Shown in pieces: positions 1-7,638 of a stretch of 64,000 nucleotides of DNA (its first letter is position 1; every line of letters begins with the position of its first letter). Both the position numbers and the translations under genes were made by a program. The notes under the pieces are model-generated. The model searched no databases. It had not been told where the DNA came from and saw only the letters and a list, made by a program, of their open reading frames with translations. This DNA comes from Archangiaceae bacterium (lineage in GTDB: Bacteria; Myxococcota; Myxococcia; Myxococcales; Myxococcaceae), in assembly GCA_016879935.1 (NCBI GenBank), contig JAACJQ010000056.1:1-64000 (forward strand). The letters are read 5' to 3'.

Positions 1-136
1 GAATCGTCCGCCATCCGTGGTGCGCGGGGCCAAACGGCACGTAAACACCACTCCTGCGACCCATGCGGTCGTTGAACTCGTGGTCGCGCGGGCGCACGCG
101 ATGCCGGCGAAGCGCAAGCAGCGCCGCATCGTCCAC
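1..136 (-). CDS. Possible 5' end of a gene leaving the window
   Basis: A reading frame on the minus strand is open from a GTG at 136 to the window edge and reads like protein (segments such as HEFNDRMGRRSG and YVPFGPAHHGW). It would be divergent from the RelA/SpoT gene. An alternative is a plus-strand C-terminus ending at the TAG at 167-169, whose last 35 codons have a high G/C third position. I cannot choose between them from this fragment, and neither product is recognised. Confidence 0.25.
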   Translation of the reverse strand, partial: MDDAALLALRRHRVRPRDHEFNDRMGRRSGVYVPFGPAHHGWRTI

Positions 137-191
137 GCGAGCCCGTCGCGACGCTGCGCAAGGTGGTAGACCAGAGGTAGTGTGCGCCGCC

Positions 192-1262
192 GTGAGCGAC
201 GTGATGGTTCAGCAGTTCGTGCAGCTCTCGGCCCGGCTGCGGAGCGTCGGCCAATCGCTTCACGACCGGCTCGCGCAGTTGCTGCGCACGAAGGACGTGC
301 CGGTCTCGTTCGTGACCTGGCGCCTGAAAGACCAGGCCAGCCTCGCGCACAAGCTCGGGCGGCCCGACAAGAGCTACCGCTCGTTGTGGGACGTGACCGA
401 CCTCGTCGGCCTGCGCGTGTCGGTCTCGTTCGAGGACCACGTCGAGCAGGTGGCGCGCCTCATCGAGCAGCACTTCGAGGTCGACTTCGGCAACTCGCTC
501 GAGCGCGTGAAGCCCGCCGGCTATCGATCGGTGCACTACGTCTGCGCGCATCGCGAAGGGCCGCACCCCGACTTCCGCTTCGAGGTGCAGGTGCGCACCG
601 CGCTCCAGCATGCGTGGGCCGAGGTGGAGCACGACCTCGGCTACAAGGTGAACGACGCCGTGCCCGACGCCATCGCCCGCCGCTTCGCGCGCGTGGCCGG
701 GCTTCTCGAGCTGGCTGATCAGGAGTTCGTCTCGATTCGCCGCGACCTCGCCAGCTCGCGTGAGGCCGCGAAGAAGACGCTCGCGCGGAGCGACGGTGAC
801 CTGCCCATCGACCTCCTCTCGCTCGAGGCGCTCGTGCATCAGCCTGCGCTCGAGGCGCTCGACGAGTCGGTCGCGCGTTCGCTCGGCCAGCCGCTGATGC
901 AGACGTCGTTCTTCCCCGACTACCTCGTCGAGGTGTTGCGGCTGTGCGGGCTCTCGACGACGGCGGCAGTGCTGCAAGCCGTCGAGCATCACGCAGCCGA
1001 AGTTTCGACCGCGTTGCCGAAGTACTTCGCGTTCGCTCGGCAGGAGCTCGGCTTCGACGCCACGCTGCTCTCGAGCGTCGAGCGCGGCTACGGGCTGCTC
1101 TTCGTCGCCCACCTCGCGGTCATTCGCGGCTCCGAGCTGGGGCTGAGCAAGGTGGCGCGCCTCACACGGCTGTACCAGCAGCTCGAGTTCCCCAACGACG
1201 AACGCTCCGCCCATCGCGTGGCGTCGGCTGCGGTGGCGGCGCTGTCGCTCGAGCCCAGATGA
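192..1262 (+). CDS. RelA/SpoT-domain (p)ppGpp synthetase-like protein
   Basis: The N-terminal half carries the RelA/SpoT nucleotidyltransferase motifs in order: RLKDQAS, DVTDLVGLRV, KPAGYRSVHY and EVQVRTALQHAWAEVEH followed by GYK. This family transfers pyrophosphate from ATP to GTP or GDP to make the (p)ppGpp alarmone. No HD hydrolase, TGS or ACT domain is present, so this is a synthetase-only protein. The C-terminal 200 or so residues are helical and unrecognised. Start is uncertain: GTG 192, GTG 201 and ATG 204 are close together; an AGAGG lies near 173-177. The open frame extends to 63, but that part is Arg/Ser-rich and looks non-coding. Activity toward GTP rather than another acceptor is inferred from the family only. 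Confidence 0.8.
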   Translation: MSDVMVQQFVQLSARLRSVGQSLHDRLAQLLRTKDVPVSFVTWRLKDQASLAHKLGRPDKSYRSLWDVTDLVGLRVSVSFEDHVEQVARLIEQHFEVDFGNSLERVKPAGYRSVHYVCAHREGPHPDFRFEVQVRTALQHAWAEVEHDLGYKVNDAVPDAIARRFARVAGLLELADQEFVSIRRDLASSREAAKKTLARSDGDLPIDLLSLEALVHQPALEALDESVARSLGQPLMQTSFFPDYLVEVLRLCGLSTTAAVLQAVEHHAAEVSTALPKYFAFARQELGFDATLLSSVERGYGLLFVAHLAVIRGSELGLSKVARLTRLYQQLEFPNDERSAHRVASAAVAALSLEPR

Positions 1263-1347
1263 AAGTCGGCCGAAAATCACGGTGACCTGTAGCTGGCGTT
1301 GACAGATTCGCCGGAATCTCTCGCGCGCCGAGAACGATGACTCCGGT

Positions 1348-2847
1348 GTGCGATACCCACTCCTCATTTTGCTGATCGCGAGCGGCTGCGGCGTGGTCGC
1401 GCCCGACGAGGAATACGAGTCTCCTTCGCAGGGTGAAGACCGCGAGGTGACCTCGCTTCGACAGGGCCTCGTCGAGTGCAACGAGCGGCAGGCGACCGGC
1501 TACCGAAGCGGTTCGGCCTTCACCATCACGCTGGTGACCGCCGACGGAGAGCCCATCGAGAAGGGCACCGCCTCGGCGTACGGCCTCATGCAGGCCGCGG
1601 CCGCGCGACAGGGCGTGCGCATCGTCATCAACAGCGGCTTTCGCACCATGTCGGAGCAGCAGTACCTCTACGCCTGCTACGTGAACTGCAACTGCAACAG
1701 CTGCAACCTCGCGGCGCGGCCCGGCTACAGCAACCACCAGAGCGGCAGCGCGCTCGACCTCAACACCGCGAACTCGGCGGTCCTCAACTGGCTCAACGCG
1801 AACGCTGGCGCGTACGGGTTTCGACGAACGGTGCCGAGCGAGCCATGGCACTGGGAGTATTTCGGTGGAGCGCCGGCAGGAGGCCCATGCTCCGCGCCGC
1901 CGCCTCCGCCGCCGTGTGACCGAACGGCGGGGCCCTTCACCTTCAGCTGTGACGGGGCGCAGAGCGGCCAGACCTGCGTGAACCTGAATGACCCGGGCGA
2001 CTCCCACTCGTGGAGCGACAACTTCTTCTGCAGCACCGCCGACCTCGGTCTTCGCTACTCGTGGAAAGACCCCGTCGCAGGCATGGACTGCGTGAACACC
2101 GCCGAAGCGGCCGAAGAGAACCCCGCCGTCTGGGCCGACAACTTCTTATGCGCGCCGAAGCAGACACCGTGGAGGTTCAGCTGGTCGAGCGCCGGCCCCA
2201 TCGCGAACCGCACCTGCGTGCAGTGGAACGAGCCGGCCGACCGCTTCTCGTGGAGCGACAACTTCCTCTGCGCCGAGCCGGTGATGTCGTTCAGCAACGC
2301 GGGCTTCACCTTCAGCATGAACGGCGCGGTGCCTGGCGCGCACTGCGTGAACGTCGACGAGCCCGCCGACCCCGACACGTGGAACGACAACTTCTTCTGC
2401 AGCACCGTCGACCTCGGCATGCGCTGGTCGAACGCGGGCCCCATCGCGGGCATGCGCTGCACGAACGTGAACGAAGGCGCCGAGCCGCGCGCTGCCATGT
2501 GGGCCGACAACTTCCTCTGCGTGCCGCCTTCGGTGACGACGCACCTGCGCTGGTCGTCGGCCGGGCCCATCGCGGGGCTGCCGTGCGTGCGGTGGTTCGA
2601 GCACTCCGAGACGAACGTGACGTGGCTCGACAACTGGATGTGCATCGACGAGCGGCCGCTGGGGCTGCAGACGAACGAGGGGCTGCGCGTCAGCTTCCCC
2701 GTCGTCGACGAGAGCGCTCCCGTGGTCGGGAACGCGGCCGACGCGGGCGCCGAGCCGAAGTCGGTCGAGGCCGTCACCGGCGGGTGCAGCGCGGCGCCGC
2801 TCCCGGGCCTTCTGCTCGCCGTGCTGTTCATGCGCCGACGGCGCTGA
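1348..2847 (+). CDS. VanY-like D-Ala-D-Ala carboxypeptidase lipoprotein with W-x-DN-F/W-x-C repeats
   Basis: The protein starts at GTG 1348 with a short signal and lipobox (IASGC). It then has a VanY/M15B peptidase domain (about residues 45-180) with the zinc-site motifs NHQSGSALDLN and EPWHWEY. Such enzymes trim peptidoglycan stem peptides. The rest is about eight copies of a 40-residue module ending in W-(S/A/N/L)-DN-(F/W)-x-C, each with paired Cys. The C-terminus is GGCSAAPLPG, a short hydrophobic stretch and RRRR, resembling the MYXO-CTERM sorting tail. Having both a lipobox and such a tail is unusual, and one may not function. The repeats resemble no binding domain I can name; a cell-wall or surface-binding role is inferred. 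It is followed by a hairpin terminator and a convergent ahcY. Confidence 0.85.
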   Translation: MRYPLLILLIASGCGVVAPDEEYESPSQGEDREVTSLRQGLVECNERQATGYRSGSAFTITLVTADGEPIEKGTASAYGLMQAAAARQGVRIVINSGFRTMSEQQYLYACYVNCNCNSCNLAARPGYSNHQSGSALDLNTANSAVLNWLNANAGAYGFRRTVPSEPWHWEYFGGAPAGGPCSAPPPPPPCDRTAGPFTFSCDGAQSGQTCVNLNDPGDSHSWSDNFFCSTADLGLRYSWKDPVAGMDCVNTAEAAEENPAVWADNFLCAPKQTPWRFSWSSAGPIANRTCVQWNEPADRFSWSDNFLCAEPVMSFSNAGFTFSMNGAVPGAHCVNVDEPADPDTWNDNFFCSTVDLGMRWSNAGPIAGMRCTNVNEGAEPRAAMWADNFLCVPPSVTTHLRWSSAGPIAGLPCVRWFEHSETNVTWLDNWMCIDERPLGLQTNEGLRVSFPVVDESAPVVGNAADAGAEPKSVEAVTGGCSAAPLPGLLLAVLFMRRRR

Positions 2848-2853
2848 AACGAC

Positions 2854-2883
2854 GAAGGCCACCGAATCGCTCCGGTGGCCTTC
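2854..2883. terminator. Bidirectional terminator between the VanY gene and ahcY
   Basis: GAAGGCCACCG and CGGTGGCCTTC form a perfect 11-bp stem around an 8-nt loop, seven bases after the stop at 2847 and 24 bases past the ahcY stop. The plus-strand side continues into a pyrimidine-rich CTCTTC, so it is better placed to end the plus-strand transcript. Confidence 0.75.
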
Positions 2884-2907
2884 CTCTTCACTCCGTCAGC
2901 CTGTGGC

Positions 2908-4245
2908 TCAGTAGCGGTAGTGCTCGGGCTTGAACGGGCCCTCGACCGCGACGTTCAGGTACTTGGCCTGAACCTCGGTGAGCTTCGTGAGCTTCGCGCC
3001 GACCTTCTCGAGGTGCAGGCGCGCGACGTGCTCGTCGAGCTTCTTGGGCAGCACGTACACCTTGCCGGCCTCGAACTTCTGGCCGACGTCGATGGCGCCC
3101 CACAGCGCGAGCTGCGCGAGCGTCTGGTTCGTGAACGAGTTCGACATCACGAACGACGGGTGGCCGGTGCCGCAGCCGAGGTTCACCAGGCGGCCGCGGG
3201 CGAGCAGGGTGATGCGCTTGCCCGAGGGGAAGATGAACTGGTCGACCTGGGGCTTCACGTTCTCTTCACGAATCTCGGGGTTCTTCTCGAGCCAGCTGAC
3301 CTGAATCTCGGAGTCGAAGTGCCCGATGTTCGCGAGAATCGCGCCGTCCTTCATCTTCATCATGTGCTCGCCCGTGACGACGTCGACGCAGCCCGTGGCC
3401 GTGCAGATGATGTCGGCCTGCGGAGCGATCTCGTCCATCGTGACGACGTGGAAGCCTTCCATCGACGCCTGGAGCGCGTTGATGGGGTCGACTTCGGTGA
3501 CGTACACGCGCGCGCCCATGCCGCGAGCCGCGAACGCGCAGCCCTTGCCCACGTCTCCGTAGCCCGCGATGACGACGGCCTTGCCGGCGATCATCACGTC
3601 GGTCGCGCGCTTGATGCCGTCGAGGAACGACTCACGGCAGCCGTACAGGTTGTCGAACTTCGACTTGGTGACCGAGTCGTTGACGTTGATGGCGGGAACC
3701 TTGAGCTCGCCCTTCTTCGCCATCTCGTACAGGCGGTGCACGCCCGTGGTCGTCTCTTCCGAGATGCCCTTCACGGCCTCGGGGCCCGTCAGCAGCTGCG
3801 GGTACTTCTGGTGCAGCCAGATGGTGAGGTCGCCACCGTCGTCGAGGACCATGTTCGGGCCCTTGCCGTCCTTGAAGGCGAAGATCTGCTGGTCGAGGCA
3901 CCAGTCGTACTCCTCGAGCGTCTCGCCCTTCCACGCGAACACGGGCACGCCCGACTTCGCGATGGCGGCGGCGGCGTGGTCGACCGTCGAGAAGATGTTG
4001 CACGAGGTCCACGTGACTTCGGCGCCGAGCGCGACGAGCGTCTCGATGAGCACCGCGGTCTCGATCGTCATGTGCAGACAGCCGGCGATGCGCGCGCCCT
4101 TGAGGGGCTGCTTCGCGCCGTACTGCGTGCGGAGCGACATGAGGCCGGGCATTTCCTTCTCGGCCATCGAGATCTCTTTGCGGCCCCACTCGGCCAGCTT
4201 GATGTCCTTCACCTTGTACGCGGGGAACGTCGTCTTCTGATCCAT
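2908..4245 (-). CDS. ahcY: Adenosylhomocysteinase (SAH hydrolase)
   Basis: It hydrolyses S-adenosylhomocysteine reversibly to adenosine and homocysteine, clearing the product of methyltransferases and feeding the methionine cycle. The 445-residue length is typical of the bacterial type. Visible motifs are the NAD-binding [10 protein letters not shown], the substrate-pocket [17 protein letters not shown] and the conserved tail KPEHYRY that contributes the cofactor-binding Lys and Tyr. ATG 4245 is the start. The gene lies 62 bp downstream of sahR on the same strand, so the two are probably one transcript. metK, the enzyme that makes the methyl donor, is 5 kb away on the other strand. Confidence 0.97.
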   Translation of the reverse strand: MDQKTTFPAYKVKDIKLAEWGRKEISMAEKEMPGLMSLRTQYGAKQPLKGARIAGCLHMTIETAVLIETLVALGAEVTWTSCNIFSTVDHAAAAIAKSGVPVFAWKGETLEEYDWCLDQQIFAFKDGKGPNMVLDDGGDLTIWLHQKYPQLLTGPEAVKGISEETTTGVHRLYEMAKKGELKVPAINVNDSVTKSKFDNLYGCRESFLDGIKRATDVMIAGKAVVIAGYGDVGKGCAFAARGMGARVYVTEVDPINALQASMEGFHVVTMDEIAPQADIICTATGCVDVVTGEHMMKMKDGAILANIGHFDSEIQVSWLEKNPEIREENVKPQVDQFIFPSGKRITLLARGRLVNLGCGTGHPSFVMSNSFTNQTLAQLALWGAIDVGQKFEAGKVYVLPKKLDEHVARLHLEKVGAKLTKLTEVQAKYLNVAVEGPFKPEHYRY

Positions 4246-4307
4246 GGTTGTCTTTCAGGACTGCGAGAGAGGTACTGCGTTGACTGCAAGACTGCGGGCG
4301 CTGCGGC

Positions 4308-5315
4308 TCAGGTCACGGCTCCTGAGGAAGGTGGTTTCATCGCGACCCACGCGTGCCACGTGAGCGAGGCGTCGGGGCCATCGGGGTGGAACGCAGCGGG
4401 AATGGGGACTCCGGCGAGCACGGTGAGCTGCGCTTCGACGAGGAGGCGGCGCACTTCCGCGTCGGCGAACCCGAGCCACACGTCGCCTTGCTCGCGCATG
4501 GTGTCGACGTCGTGCGGCAGGTAGTCGAGCACCACGAGGTGACCGCCACGCTTGAGCAGGCGCGCGAGTGAACGAACGGCCTGCGCAGGGCGCGAGGCGT
4601 GGTGGAGCGACCGGCCGGCGAAGACGAGATCGGCGCCACCCGCGACGTCGACACGCTCCACCAGGGCGGCGTCGTCGTACGACCCTTCGAAGAGCGAGAC
4701 GTGGTGAAAGCCGCGCGAGCCGACGCGTTGGGCGACGCGCGCGAGCTGGGCCCGGCTGCGGTCGACCGCGATGATCCGCTGGTAGAGCGGCGCGAGCACG
4801 TCGAGCACCAGGCCGTCACCAGTGCCGACGTCGATGGCGAGCTGGCGGCCGGGGAGCAGGGGAGACAGCGCCGCGAGGTGCGCCAGGTGCTCGGGCGCGG
4901 TCGGCGTCGAGGCGCCCTTCTCGGCCGGGAGCACGTCGAAGTGTTCGACGCCACGCGCTTCACGGGCCGCGATGACGGCGGGCAGCCGCGAGAGGCTCCC
5001 ATCGGCGAGGCACAGGCGACGCCCTTCGGCCACCGCATCGGCCACCACGGGGTCGTCTTCGATGTCGACGGCCCGCAGGAAGGTGCGCGTTCCATCACGG
5101 CGCGCTTCGAGCAGCCCGACGTCACGCAGCGGAGCCACCTTTCGGCTCACCTGCGGCTGGCTGTCGTCGAGCAACGTGGCGAGCTCCGAGACCGAGAGCT
5201 CGTCTTCGGCACACAGCGCGAGCACCTGAAGCCGACCCGATTCCGCGAAGAGCTTGAACAGCTCCACCCGCGGCATCGCGCGCGAACCCGAGGTGCTGGC
5301 GAGCTGGAGGGACAT
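4308..5315 (-). CDS. sahR: SahR-like ArsR-family regulator with methyltransferase-fold sensor domain
   Basis: An N-terminal winged helix of ArsR type (about residues 14-90; LSVSELATLLDDSQPQVSRKV is the recognition region) is fused to a class I SAM-methyltransferase fold (AIDVGTGDGLVLDVLAP is motif I). This architecture next to ahcY matches SahR, described as a repressor of SAM-cycle genes that binds S-adenosylhomocysteine. The C-terminal domain is therefore inferred to be a ligand sensor, though catalytic activity cannot be excluded. Start is ATG 5315, or ATG 5276, which would fit the predicted promoter better because the -10 ends only about 12 nt before 5315. Upstream palindromes GAATATTC (5328-5335) and CATGCGCATG (5339-5348) are operator candidates. 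Confidence 0.8.
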   Translation of the reverse strand: MSLQLASTSGSRAMPRVELFKLFAESGRLQVLALCAEDELSVSELATLLDDSQPQVSRKVAPLRDVGLLEARRDGTRTFLRAVDIEDDPVVADAVAEGRRLCLADGSLSRLPAVIAAREARGVEHFDVLPAEKGASTPTAPEHLAHLAALSPLLPGRQLAIDVGTGDGLVLDVLAPLYQRIIAVDRSRAQLARVAQRVGSRGFHHVSLFEGSYDDAALVERVDVAGGADLVFAGRSLHHASRPAQAVRSLARLLKRGGHLVVLDYLPHDVDTMREQGDVWLGFADAEVRRLLVEAQLTVLAGVPIPAAFHPDGPDASLTWHAWVAMKPPSSGAVT

Positions 5316-5326
5316 GAACGAGCTGA

Positions 5327-5355
5327 TGAATATTCGTCCATGCGCATGAATGCAA
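5327..5355 (-). promoter_or_regulatory. Predicted sahR promoter with overlapping palindromes
   Basis: On the minus strand TTGCAT (5355-5350) is followed by a 17-bp spacer and TATTCA (5332-5327). The perfect palindrome CATGCGCATG lies in the spacer and GAATATTC overlaps the -10, the geometry expected for repressor sites. Assigning them to SahR autoregulation is inference. Confidence 0.45.
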
Positions 5356-5366
5356 GCGTGTGTGAA

Positions 5367-5394
5367 TTCGACAGCGATTCCAGTCTGTTATGGT
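5367..5394 (+). promoter_or_regulatory. Predicted promoter for the 5401 lipoprotein gene
   Basis: TTCGAC (5367-5372), a 16-bp spacer and TATGGT (5389-5394) precede ATG 5401 by six bases. No Shine-Dalgarno sequence fits in that space, so transcription starting about seven bases past the -10 would give a leaderless mRNA. Confidence 0.3.
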
Positions 5395-5400
5395 CACAAC

Positions 5401-5826
5401 ATGAGTTTGAGGTGGCTTGTGGTTCTGCTCATCACCGTCTCATGTGCAGCGCGCGTCGTGAGGCCACTCGTGTGGGCGCTGCCGACTGGGGAACCTGCCG
5501 GTCCGCTCTGCGATGGCGGTGTCATCGTCGATGAAGAGGTTCCTGATGCCCGAGCGGCAGGGCCGAGTTCGATCGCGGGCTTCATCCCCGCGTCGGATGC
5601 GCAGGCCTGCGTTCGCCTGATGAACGACGAGATCGATCACTACTGGGAGTCACGTCGACTCACCTTCGAGTTCGAGAGCAACGAGGACGGTATGGTGGTC
5701 GACGTCTGCGCGCTGCGTGTGCCGCCAACTCCTCGCGCGGTGACGTGCGCGGCAAACGCGTTGCGGAATGGACGACACTCGAAGGCCGAACGCGGCGTGT
5801 ACCTGTTCAGCTTCTTTGCCGATTGA
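5401..5826 (+). CDS. Small predicted lipoprotein, unknown function
   Basis: The ATG at 5401 gives a 141-residue protein with a clean signal sequence and lipobox (LLITVSC, Cys 15). An in-frame ATG further upstream would place non-hydrophobic residues before the signal, so it is unlikely. The mature part has scattered Cys and a C-terminal motif CALRVPPTPRAVTCAANALR, which recalls the TonB-like or AgmX/PglI-type tails of myxobacterial envelope proteins but is too short to assign. It is divergent from sahR across 85 bp. Confidence 0.6.
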   Translation: MSLRWLVVLLITVSCAARVVRPLVWALPTGEPAGPLCDGGVIVDEEVPDARAAGPSSIAGFIPASDAQACVRLMNDEIDHYWESRRLTFEFESNEDGMVVDVCALRVPPTPRAVTCAANALRNGRHSKAERGVYLFSFFAD

Positions 5827-5958
5827 CGATTGCGAGTGATTTCGGAAGCCGCAACCAACTCGAAAAGGCCGGCACTTGAGAGCGCAGGGCTGATCGAGGG
5901 CGCTCCGAAGCATCAGGTGAAAGTCGGTCGCGAAGAATCGGGCAACGGCCGCGATCGA

Positions 5959-6077
5959 TGACCGGGAGCGGGCAGGGCTCGCACCATCTCGCCCATGACC
6001 GGAACGGGACGCCGGATGTCCGCCGGCGGACGCGTTTTCATGTCCGGTAGCGGACAGCGCGCGTCCTCCAGCGGACA
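5959..6077. repeat. Cluster of five 16-bp palindromic repeats in a gene-free region
   Basis: The interval 5827-6254 (428 bp) has no convincing gene. Within it five related 16-mers occur at 5959, 5996, 6017, 6041 and 6062, approximating TGTCCGGNAGCGGACA. The copies at 6017 and 6041 are near-perfect inverted repeats (GTCCGCCGGCGGAC; TGTCCGGTAGCGGACA); the outer ones are degenerate. The start-to-start spacings are 37, 21, 24 and 21 bp, close to two helical turns for the last three. They could be operator sites, protein-binding repeats or RNA hairpins. The reading frames crossing them give only low-complexity Arg/Pro or Gly/Ser peptides. Confidence 0.6.
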
Positions 6078-6200
6078 GGCCCGCGATGGCGTCGGCCAGC
6101 CCGGCACTCGCGTCGTCGCATTCCTCCCGGTCCTCGTCACTTCGGGCGTCGGAGCGCCCTTTCGACACCACCGCTTCTTTGGAGCCGCTGAAACGACGAC

Positions 6201-6230
6201 GCCCCGGCGCTCCGTTGGGAGGGCCAGGGC
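6201..6230 (-). terminator. Likely terminator after the 6255-6863 lipoprotein gene
   Basis: Minus-strand GCCCTGGC and GCCGGGGC pair with one mismatch around a 14-nt loop, followed by GTCGTCGTTTC. It begins 25 bases past the stop at 6255. Confidence 0.5.
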
Positions 6231-6254
6231 ATCGGGCACTTCAAGAAGACCAGA

Positions 6255-6863
6255 TTACTTCGACGCAGCGACGGCGATCTGGCCACCGGCCATCACGTTC
6301 ACGTCCTCGTTGAAGGTGTTCGTGCCTTCCGAGGTGGTGATGGTGCCGATGAGCTTCATCGAGACCGCGCCCGACGAGCTCGACAGGCCCGTGACGCTCA
6401 CCGACTGCTTCACGTCAGCCTCGATGAAGTCGTTGAACGCGCCCTGCACCTCGATGCGGCCCTTGAACGTCTGGTCGACGCTCGCGCCGCTGGCTCCGGC
6501 GATGACCGACTGGGTGACCGTGAAGCTGCCGTTGTAGACCGCCACGCCCGCCGCGCTCTTCGCCGCGCCGCAGTTCGTGTACTTGATGGTGAACGACTGG
6601 TTCACCGTGGCGCCCGTGCCGCCGCCCGTGTTCACGTTGAGCGAGAAGCCCGACAGCGACGCTTCGCCACCCTCGGGGCACTTCCACGACGCGCTCCCCG
6701 TGATGTCAGCGGGAGACGCCGACCGGTTCGCGCCAGCCGACGACGCGCTCGACGCCGCGAAGAACGCCTGCGCCGCGCCTTCCTTGCCACCAGCAATCTT
6801 CGCCGTGCCTCCGCAGCCAACGAGAGCGAGCGTGCCGAGGGCGATGAGAACGATCTTCTTCAT
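6255..6863 (-). CDS. Predicted lipoprotein, unknown function
   Basis: ATG 6863 is chosen because it directly starts the signal MKKIVLIALGTLALVGC and has GGGAGA about 7 bases upstream. The lipobox is LVGC (Cys 17). The 202-residue protein has an Ala/Ser-rich linker and then alternating Ser/Thr/Val/Gly strands with two Cys (SWKCPEGG, YTNCGAA), suggesting a beta-sandwich. It shares this style, though not obvious sequence, with the lipoprotein at 12910-13695. No family is recognised. Confidence 0.7.
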   Translation of the reverse strand: MKKIVLIALGTLALVGCGGTAKIAGGKEGAAQAFFAASSASSAGANRSASPADITGSASWKCPEGGEASLSGFSLNVNTGGGTGATVNQSFTIKYTNCGAAKSAAGVAVYNGSFTVTQSVIAGASGASVDQTFKGRIEVQGAFNDFIEADVKQSVSVTGLSSSSGAVSMKLIGTITTSEGTNTFNEDVNVMAGGQIAVAASK

Positions 6864-6984
6864 GTGGTTGGTCTCCCCAAACAGGTGGTGCAGCGGGTGG
6901 TTCGTTGCCGGCCTGGCCGGAGCTGATCCGCGTTCCAGCGGGGCGAACCCTACTTGAGGCCCGCCCGCCCGCAAACGTCCGCCG

Positions 6985-7560
6985 TCACTTGAGGGTCGTC
7001 TTCAGCTCGGCGTCCTTGTCCTTCATCAACTTCAGCAGGTTCGGCCAGCCGCCCTCCTTCATGATCGGCTTGATCTGGTCGTCGCGAATGCCGATGAGCA
7101 TCGAGTCACCCAGCACCGCCACGTCGATCACCTTCCAGCCCGCTGCCGACTTCGCGACCTCGTACTTCACCTTGAGCTCCTGCTTCTTCGCAGGGTGGTT
7201 GATGAGAATGGTCGAGGCGATGGAGGCCTTGTCGCCCGTCACCGTCGGCTCGTCGTAGATGACCGTGTCGAGGTTCTCGAAGTTCGCCCGAATCTTGGGG
7301 AACGCGATCTTCCCGAAGAGCTGGTGGAAGAGCGCGATGAACTCCTTCTGCTGCTCGGGCGTGCCCTTCGCCCAGTCGTCTCCCAGCAGGAACTTGCCCT
7401 GCTCTTCACCGGCGAAGAGCTTGAGCGCGGCCAGGTCCTTCCCGTAGCGCACCGAGTTGATGATCACCTTGAGCGGCTTGGAGACCTCGTCTTTCGGCGT
7501 GCCGGCGAAGGCGGGCACGGCAAGAGCGAGGGTAGCGGCGACGACGAGGGTTCGGTTCAT
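6985..7560 (-). CDS. mlaC: MlaC/Ttg2D-family periplasmic phospholipid-binding protein
   Basis: The protein starts at ATG 7560 with a cleavable signal ending AFA and has the toluene-tolerance/MlaC layout: an N-terminal segment with GDDWAKGTPEQQKEFIALFHQLF and a C-terminal LKVKYEVAKSAAGWKVIDVAVLG. MlaC shuttles phospholipids between the outer membrane and the MlaFEDB transporter. Length (191 aa) is normal. No mlaA, B, D, E or F gene is nearby, so it is an orphan copy here; family assignment is good but partner identity is unknown. It is divergent from the kinase gene. Confidence 0.8.
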   Translation of the reverse strand: MNRTLVVAATLALAVPAFAGTPKDEVSKPLKVIINSVRYGKDLAALKLFAGEEQGKFLLGDDWAKGTPEQQKEFIALFHQLFGKIAFPKIRANFENLDTVIYDEPTVTGDKASIASTILINHPAKKQELKVKYEVAKSAAGWKVIDVAVLGDSMLIGIRDDQIKPIMKEGGWPNLLKLMKDKDAELKTTLK

Positions 7561-7638
7561 GCGGGCTCCGACGACGAGGTGGCGGCATTCTTCACGGAAG
7601 GCCCCCCGCCGCAACGGACAAGTGCCACCTCACCACCG

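Noticed and set aside
63-191. N-terminal extension of the RelA/SpoT gene from an ATG at 63
   Set aside because: The added 43 residues are Arg/Ser-rich and low complexity, unlike the domain that follows. A start at 192-204 fits the known domain start.
4246-4307. SAH riboswitch ahead of ahcY
   Set aside because: The gap is only 62 bp after the sahR stop and shows no fold resembling the known element; protein control by SahR is a better explanation.
2875-4524. Long plus-strand open frame over ahcY
   Set aside because: It is the antisense shadow of ahcY; codon-rich GC bias keeps other frames open in this genome.
5995-6537. Plus-strand open frame crossing the palindrome cluster
   Set aside because: It runs antisense into the lipoprotein gene and its first part is a low-complexity translation of the repeats.
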